From an uncultured Collinsella sp. (lineage in GTDB: Bacteria; Actinomycetota; Coriobacteriia; Coriobacteriales; Coriobacteriaceae), in contig CAAECF010000060.1 of the NCBI GenBank assembly GCA_900754275.1, positions 1 to 11,961 of the forward strand: DNA of 11,961 nucleotides, written 5' to 3'. Below the pieces are notes generated by a model, which ran no database searches, had not been told where the DNA came from, and saw only the letters and a program-made list of their open reading frames with translations. The translations under genes were made by a program, and so were the position numbers. This document shows positions 8,079 to 11,961 of the stretch, piece by piece. Positions within the stretch are counted from its first letter, which is position 1; every line of letters begins with the position of its first letter.

Positions 8079-8105
8079 CGCACGAATTCCAGCGCGCAAA
8101 AGACG

Positions 8106-8139
8106 CATGCCCCGAGCTCCGCAGGGAACTCGGGGCATG
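8106..8139. terminator. bidirectional terminator between convergent genes
   Basis: CATGCCCCGAG (8106-8116) pairs perfectly with CTCGGGGCATG (8129-8139); after a C/A mismatch three more pairs (TCC/GGA) extend the stem around the loop GCAG. It lies between the plus-strand dehydrogenase stop at 8078 and the uvrB stop at 8144. Tails are only moderately U-rich: TTCGCTATTTCTT on the plus strand and GTCTTTTG on the minus strand. Confidence 0.8.
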
Positions 8140-8143
8140 TTCG

Positions 8144-10384
8144 CTATTTCTTAAACCGTGCACCCTGGCGTTTTCTGCCCGATGCGAACGTGGAACCCTT
8201 GCGAGCCTGCGAACGTAAGCGCTCGATCGTCTCGTCCTCAGACGCACCCTCGAGCATCGCCCGAATCTGAACGACGGCATCGCGCAGGCGCGCCGCCTCC
8301 TCAAAGTCCATGGCGGCAGAAGCGTTACGCATATCCTCTTCCATGGTTTCGACGATCCGCACGAGCTCGTCATGCGGCAGTTCTTCCAACTGCTCCGCAA
8401 GTGTCTGCTCGGGCGCCACCGTTTCCGGCACGCCACCCTCGCCCGACTCATCGGGCGTATAGAATGCGCCATGGCCAAGAGAGTCGCCCTTCGAGCGTCC
8501 CTTGGAACCCACGGTTTTTTCGGCCTCGGCAATAAAACTTGAGATGTCGTTGATGGCCTTGCGCACCGTCTTGGGCACAATGCCATGCTCTTCGTTATAT
8601 GCCATCTGAATCTCGCGACGGCGCTGCGTCTCCTCGATGGCCTCTTTCATCGAATCGGTCACAACGTCAGCATACATGATGACTTCGCCATCGGCGTTAC
8701 GGGCCGCGCGGCCAATCGTCTGAATCAGCGAACGGCGGTTGCGCAAGAAGCCTTCCTTATCGGCATCGAGAATTGCCACCAGTGAGACCTCGGGAAGATC
8801 CAAGCCCTCGCGAAGCAGGTTGATGCCAACGAGAACATCGATCTTGCCCTCGCGCAGCGTTCGCAGGATCTCGACACGGTCCATTGTCGCCGTATCAGAA
8901 TGCATGTAATTGACCTTAATGCCCGCATCAAGCAGATGGTCGGTCAGGTCCTCGGCCATGCGCTTGGTCAACGTGGTCACCAGCACGCGCTCCTTGCGGG
9001 CAACGCGCTCGCGAATCTCGTCCTCAAGATCGTCAATCTGACCGCGAACCGGACGCACATCGATCTTGGGATCGAGCAGGCCGGTCGGACGAATAATCTG
9101 CTCAACATCGTTCTGGCTCACCCGCAGCTCGTAGTCGCCCGGCGTGGCCGAAACATAGATGAACTGGGGGATCCTTGCCTCAAACTCATCGAAACGAAGC
9201 GGGCGGTTATCGAGTGCCGAAGGAAGGCGAAAACCGTGTTCCACCAGCGTCACCTTACGCGAGCGGTCACCTTCGTGCATGCCGCGAATCTGCGGCACCG
9301 TCACATGGCTCTCATCGATGATGCAGAGCATGTCCTTAGGGAAGTAATCGATCAGGGTAAACGGCGGCTCGCCCGGTTTTCGACCGTCCAGATGACGCGA
9401 GTAGTTCTCGATACCGTTACAAAAACCCATGGTCTCGAGCATCTCGAGATCATAGTCGGTGCGCTGCTGCAGACGCTGTGCCTCGAGCAACTTGTCGGTC
9501 GCCTTGAGCTCGGCCACACGCTTCTCGCACTCTTCACTGATTGATTTCAGAGCCGCCTTGACCTTCGGCTTCTCGGTCACGTAGTGCGATGCCGGCCATA
9601 CGGGGATGGCCTCGTACTCACGAAGCATCTCACCGGTAACCTCATCGATCTCGGCAATAAGCTCAACCTCGTCGCCAAAGAACTCAAACCGCAACGGATG
9701 CTCGGCATAAGGCGGATACACGTCGACAACATCGCCGCGCACGCGGAACGTGCCGCGCGCTAGGTCATAGTCATTGCGATCATATTGAATGTCGATAAGT
9801 GCATGGATAAAGTCATCGCGCTCGAGCGGCACCTTCTTGTCGACGTTTGGAGCCAGACCCGCATAGTCCTCAGGAGAGCCAATGCCATAGATACACGAGA
9901 CCGATGCGACAACGATCACATCGCGTCGAGAGAGCAGTGACGCGGTCGCCTGATGGCGCAGCATCTCGACCTCTTCGTTAATCGAGGAGTCTTTCTCGAT
10001 ATATGTATCGCTTTGCGGCACATACGCCTCGGGCTGATAGTAGTCGTAGTACGAGACAAAGTAGACCACAGCGTTGTTGGGAAAGAACTCTTTGAGCTCG
10101 CTCGCAAGCTGAGCGGCGAGCGTTTTATTGGGAGCCATGACCAGCGTCGGCTTCCCCAGGGCCTCAATAGTCTTAGCCATCGTGAAGGTCTTGCCCGAAC
10201 CAGTCACGCCCAGCAAAACCTGATAGCGATCTCCGTCCCTCACACCCTGCACAAGCGACTCAATGGCCTTAGGCTGAGAACCTGCAGGCTCATAGGGAGA
10301 CACGACCTCAAACGGCACCTCAGAGCCCTCAACGCCAAAACGTTTGAGCTCTCCTCCAACACGCTCAACTTCAAATTCCGCCAT
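8144..10384 (-). CDS. uvrB: UvrB, excinuclease ABC subunit B
   Basis: DNA helicase-like damage verifier of nucleotide excision repair, 746 residues. UvrA loads it, it probes the strand with a beta-hairpin, and it recruits UvrC. Walker A GVTGSGKT is at residues 59-66; the beta-hairpin region with the tyrosine-rich [13 protein letters not shown] is at 111-123; helicase motif II DESH is at 357-360; SATPGDYEL is motif III; motifs V-VI ([20 protein letters not shown] and QTIGRAARN) follow; and the C-terminal UVR coiled-coil for UvrC/UvrA contact is at about 681-711. A basic tail of about 35 residues ([19 protein letters not shown]) and a longer linker before the UVR motif make it larger than the usual 660-700. 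The start at 10384 has AGGAG five bases upstream. It lies 51 bases after the transglycosylase gene, likely in the same transcript. Confidence 0.98.
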   Translation of the reverse strand: MAEFEVERVGGELKRFGVEGSEVPFEVVSPYEPAGSQPKAIESLVQGVRDGDRYQVLLGVTGSGKTFTMAKTIEALGKPTLVMAPNKTLAAQLASELKEFFPNNAVVYFVSYYDYYQPEAYVPQSDTYIEKDSSINEEVEMLRHQATASLLSRRDVIVVASVSCIYGIGSPEDYAGLAPNVDKKVPLERDDFIHALIDIQYDRNDYDLARGTFRVRGDVVDVYPPYAEHPLRFEFFGDEVELIAEIDEVTGEMLREYEAIPVWPASHYVTEKPKVKAALKSISEECEKRVAELKATDKLLEAQRLQQRTDYDLEMLETMGFCNGIENYSRHLDGRKPGEPPFTLIDYFPKDMLCIIDESHVTVPQIRGMHEGDRSRKVTLVEHGFRLPSALDNRPLRFDEFEARIPQFIYVSATPGDYELRVSQNDVEQIIRPTGLLDPKIDVRPVRGQIDDLEDEIRERVARKERVLVTTLTKRMAEDLTDHLLDAGIKVNYMHSDTATMDRVEILRTLREGKIDVLVGINLLREGLDLPEVSLVAILDADKEGFLRNRRSLIQTIGRAARNADGEVIMYADVVTDSMKEAIEETQRRREIQMAYNEEHGIVPKTVRKAINDISSFIAEAEKTVGSKGRSKGDSLGHGAFYTPDESGEGGVPETVAPEQTLAEQLEELPHDELVRIVETMEEDMRNASAAMDFEEAARLRDAVVQIRAMLEGASEDETIERLRSQARKGSTFASGRKRQGARFKK

Positions 10385-10409
10385 GGATACTCCTAACTCA
10401 TATATCTGC

Positions 10410-10415
10410 AGTATA
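10410..10415 (-). promoter_or_regulatory. possible internal -10 for uvrB
   Basis: TATACT on the minus strand, 26-31 bases before the uvrB start, inside the imperfect palindrome CTGCGTATACTGCAG. No good -35 was found at the right spacing, and it would overlap the end of the upstream gene. No LexA-like site was seen here. Weak call. Confidence 0.25.
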
Positions 10416-10435
10416 CGCAGGCGGCAGGCATAGTC

Positions 10436-11017
10436 CTATACGAACCGATCGGGATAGAGGGTCTTGTAGCGAACCCAGGCATTATTGACACGAATCAGAT
10501 ACGCCTGCGTCTCGGGAAAGGTGATTGCATTATGAAGCGACGTGCTCTGCTGCGCCCATCCGTCGACATTGCCCATGCCGGCGTTATAGGCGGCGATGGC
10601 ACTATCCGTCGACCCGTTGAAATAGGCGAGAAGATACGAGAGGTATGCGCAGCCAAACTCGATATTCGTAGCCGGATCGTTAAGATTGTCGGCCGAATAC
10701 TCCCCTCCATCGACAAGACCCTTGGCAATCATATCCTGGGCAGTCTCGGGCATCAGCTGCATCAATCCCCGAGCGCCTTGATTCGACTCAGCCTCGGGAT
10801 CCCAATTCGATTCCGACTTTATGACAGCACACACCAGATATGGATCAAGATTGTGCGAAATGCTCGATTGCTTTACATACGCCTCGTAGTCAATTGGATA
10901 CAAAGGCTTAAAGAAGGCGGCAGGAGCATACGAGTAGACGAGCGAAATAAAGCCGAAGACGAGCACAACGGCAAGTGGCGCAACGCGATACCACGTAAAG
11001 AAACGTGTCTTAGGCAT
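10436..11017 (-). CDS. membrane-anchored lytic transglycosylase (SLT domain)
   Basis: A 193-residue peptidoglycan lyase of the Slt70-like GH23 group, cutting between MurNAc and GlcNAc outside the cytoplasmic membrane. A short basic N terminus precedes one hydrophobic segment (about 12-31), which serves as an uncleaved anchor or signal. The SLT domain begins near residue 50: catalytic E69 in KSESNWDPEA, then GARGLMQLMPETA from 81, and AAYNAG at 142-147, the standard order for the family. There is no LysM or other wall-binding domain. The start at 11017 has AAGGAGG upstream (within plus-strand 11021-11030) and lies inside the end of coaE, overlapping it by eight bases, so translation is probably coupled. 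The role could be wall turnover, or space-making for envelope complexes. Confidence 0.9.
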   Translation of the reverse strand: MPKTRFFTWYRVAPLAVVLVFGFISLVYSYAPAAFFKPLYPIDYEAYVKQSSISHNLDPYLVCAVIKSESNWDPEAESNQGARGLMQLMPETAQDMIAKGLVDGGEYSADNLNDPATNIEFGCAYLSYLLAYFNGSTDSAIAAYNAGMGNVDGWAQQSTSLHNAITFPETQAYLIRVNNAWVRYKTLYPDRFV

Positions 11018-11651
11018 CGGCCTCCTCCTTATCCGTTACATCCCCGAAGCCATGGCGCACAAGCCATGCGTCCAGTTGTTCAAAGAGCGAATTATCGCCT
11101 CCCGCATTATCGATTACCGTCGTAGCGAGATTGCAAAGCGAAGCCTCATCAGGTTGGCATGCAGAGCGAGCATCAAAATCAGAGGACTCCATACCACGAT
11201 GAATGGCACGCTCGCGACGAACTGCCAAAGGAGCACTGATAACCAGAATTTCATCAGCCAGGCCAAAAGCATCCTCAAAACCAGTCGGGGCAGAAACCTC
11301 GACAACCGCAAAGGGATAACGGGGGGACGAAACCGTACAACAAACCGGATCGAGAATCCTAAGCGAAAGCTGTTCAATGAGAACGGGGTGCACAAGGCCA
11401 TTGAGCCGTGCGACCGAATCAGGAGAAGCGAAAGCTCGAGAAGCGAGGATGCTGCGGCGAATGCCGCCCTCCTCATCCAAAATATCCCAGCCAAATTCTT
11501 CCGCGAGGGCATTGACGATATCGGAGCCTGGCACATACAGCGATTTGGCAAGCTCGTCCAGATCGATAAGCATGGCGCCATGAGATTCGAGATAGCGGCA
11601 GGCAGTCGACTTACCCGAAGCAATATTGCCCAAGACAAAAACGGTAAACAT
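11010..11651 (-). CDS. coaE: dephospho-CoA kinase
   Basis: Cytoplasmic P-loop kinase that phosphorylates the 3'-hydroxyl of dephospho-CoA, the last step of CoA synthesis. The 213-residue product has Walker A GNIASGKST (8-16), the substrate-site element LIDLDELAKSLYVPGSD (28-44), LVHPVLIEQL (87-95; the family VHP motif), the LID-like RRERAIHRG (145-153), and the C-terminal VIDNAGGDNSLFEQL. These fit CoaE, though it is a divergent member: the usual DADxIaH is DLDELAK, and the Asp-Arg pair before the second helix is Ile-Arg. The start at 11651 has GGGAGG five bases upstream (plus-strand 11657-11662); an upstream in-frame ATG at 11843 would run through the rRNA terminator and is rejected. It opens a probable coaE-transglycosylase-uvrB operon. 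Confidence 0.82.
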   Translation of the reverse strand: MFTVFVLGNIASGKSTACRYLESHGAMLIDLDELAKSLYVPGSDIVNALAEEFGWDILDEEGGIRRSILASRAFASPDSVARLNGLVHPVLIEQLSLRILDPVCCTVSSPRYPFAVVEVSAPTGFEDAFGLADEILVISAPLAVRRERAIHRGMESSDFDARSACQPDEASLCNLATTVIDNAGGDNSLFEQLDAWLVRHGFGDVTDKEEADA

Positions 11652-11679
11652 CAAGTCCTCCCTAACGCCAATGGGAGTT

Positions 11680-11685
11680 ATTATC
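11680..11685 (-). promoter_or_regulatory. possible -10 for the coaE operon
   Basis: GATAAT on the minus strand, 29-34 bases before the coaE start. The nearest -35-like hexamer, TTGAGT (plus-strand 11705-11710), is 19 bases away, longer than ideal. The surrounding 11686-11780 is noticeably AT-rich compared with the genes, as expected for a promoter region. Confidence 0.3.
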
Positions 11686-11778
11686 GCGCAAATACAAAAG
11701 AAGGACTCAAAATACAGCCAAACAGTAAGACAAGCTAAAAGAAGGCGAGTTCTTGTATTACAGCTCTTTATAAAACGC

Positions 11779-11810
11779 AAAAAAGGGGGAGGCCGCGAGG
11801 CCTCCCCCTT
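11779..11810 (-). terminator. intrinsic terminator of the rRNA operon
   Basis: AAGGGGGAGGCC (11783-11794) and GGCCTCCCCCTT (11799-11810) form a perfect 12-pair stem with the four-base loop GCGA. On the minus strand it is followed by six T (plus-strand A run 11779-11784). It lies 35 bases after the 5S 3' end, so it ends the rRNA transcript before coaE. Confidence 0.92.
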
Positions 11811-11823
11811 CTTCAAGTCATCA

Positions 11824-11840
11824 GACGGCTCGGTGCCGTC
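11824..11840 (-). other. small hairpin between 5S rRNA and terminator
   Basis: GACGGC (11824-11829) and GCCGTC (11835-11840) pair around a five-base loop. It sits four bases after the 3' end of 5S rRNA, before the terminator. Likely part of the trailer removed in 5S maturation; function inferred. Confidence 0.45.
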
Positions 11841-11844
11841 CACC

Positions 11845-11961
11845 GGTCAGCGGCGCCCTGGCCTCCCACGGGCTGGCCCCGCAGTACTCTCGGCGCGATG
11901 GGGCTTAGCTTCCGGGTTCGGAACGGGACCGGGCGTGCCCCCCATGCTCTGGCCGCTGACC
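11845..11961 (-). rRNA. rrf: 5S ribosomal RNA
   Basis: A complete 5S rRNA of about 117 bases on the minus strand. The ends GGTCAGCGGC and GCCGCTGACC are perfectly complementary and make helix I. Between them are the conserved core CCCGGTCCCGTTCCGAACC with GGAAGCTAAGC (helix III and loop C region) and the loop E stretch GCCGAGAGTACTGC. The 5' end coincides with the window edge. By convention 23S and 16S rRNA should lie upstream, to the right of the window; they are not seen here. Confidence 0.97.

Noticed and set aside
8900..9544. 214-codon plus-strand frame inside uvrB
   Set aside because: Same-register shadow; uvrB is certain from its helicase motifs.
11052..11738. 228-codon plus-strand frame across coaE and its upstream region
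   Set aside because: Over coaE its codons are in the reverse-complement register of the coaE codons; its extension past 11651 is short and has no family match that I recognise.
1838..11760. Shared 11-mer TCTTGTATTAC before uvrA (minus strand) and in the coaE upstream region (plus strand)
   Set aside because: An 11-base match between two places in 12 kb is expected by chance and the copies are not placed alike relative to genes.
11652..11843. 64-residue N-terminal extension of coaE
   Set aside because: It would begin in the 5S trailer and be translated through the rRNA terminator; the P-loop belongs at the N terminus and the ATG at 11651 has a good ribosome site.

Overview
The window looks like a piece of a Coriobacteriia chromosome (Actinomycetota), probably Collinsella or a close relative. 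The basis is GC-rich, TTA-poor coding DNA, an actinobacterial-style first zinc site in UvrA (Cys-x-x-His or Cys-x4-His where most bacteria have Cys-x2-Cys), and the mix of anaerobe-type genes (stand-alone Mrp, two COG-type flavoproteins, an LtaS-like enzyme). The genus is an inference; the genes themselves are recognised from their motifs.

Layout, left to right: (1) 1-1762, minus strand, the N-terminal three fifths of uvrA, cut by the window edge. (2) 1763-1955, a divergent intergenic region with a LexA-like palindrome. (3) 1956-4109, plus strand, an LTA-synthase-family membrane phosphoglycerol/sulfatase-fold enzyme. (4) 4255-5085 and 5086-6357, plus strand, an Mrp/NBP35-type Fe-S carrier ATPase directly abutting an HI0933/BaiN-family flavoprotein. 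(5) 6438-8078, plus strand, a COG2509 FAD-dependent dehydrogenase. (6) 8106-8139, a strong hairpin between convergent genes. (7) 8144-11651, minus strand, coaE - lytic transglycosylase - uvrB, with an 8-base overlap between the first two. (8) 11783-11961, minus strand, a complete 5S rRNA with its terminator, the end of an rRNA operon lying just upstream of coaE.

Most of the window is housekeeping: both damage-recognition subunits of nucleotide excision repair (UvrA and UvrB, about 6.4 kb apart rather than adjacent), the last step of CoA synthesis, cell-wall turnover and envelope polymer synthesis, Fe-S cluster handling, and 5S rRNA. The less-understood part is the plus-strand block mrp - BaiN-like - COG2509, two flavoproteins of poorly known substrate next to an Fe-S carrier. 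No mobile element, CRISPR array, tRNA, phage gene or clear new defence system is visible. No gene-free stretch exceeds 200 bases.
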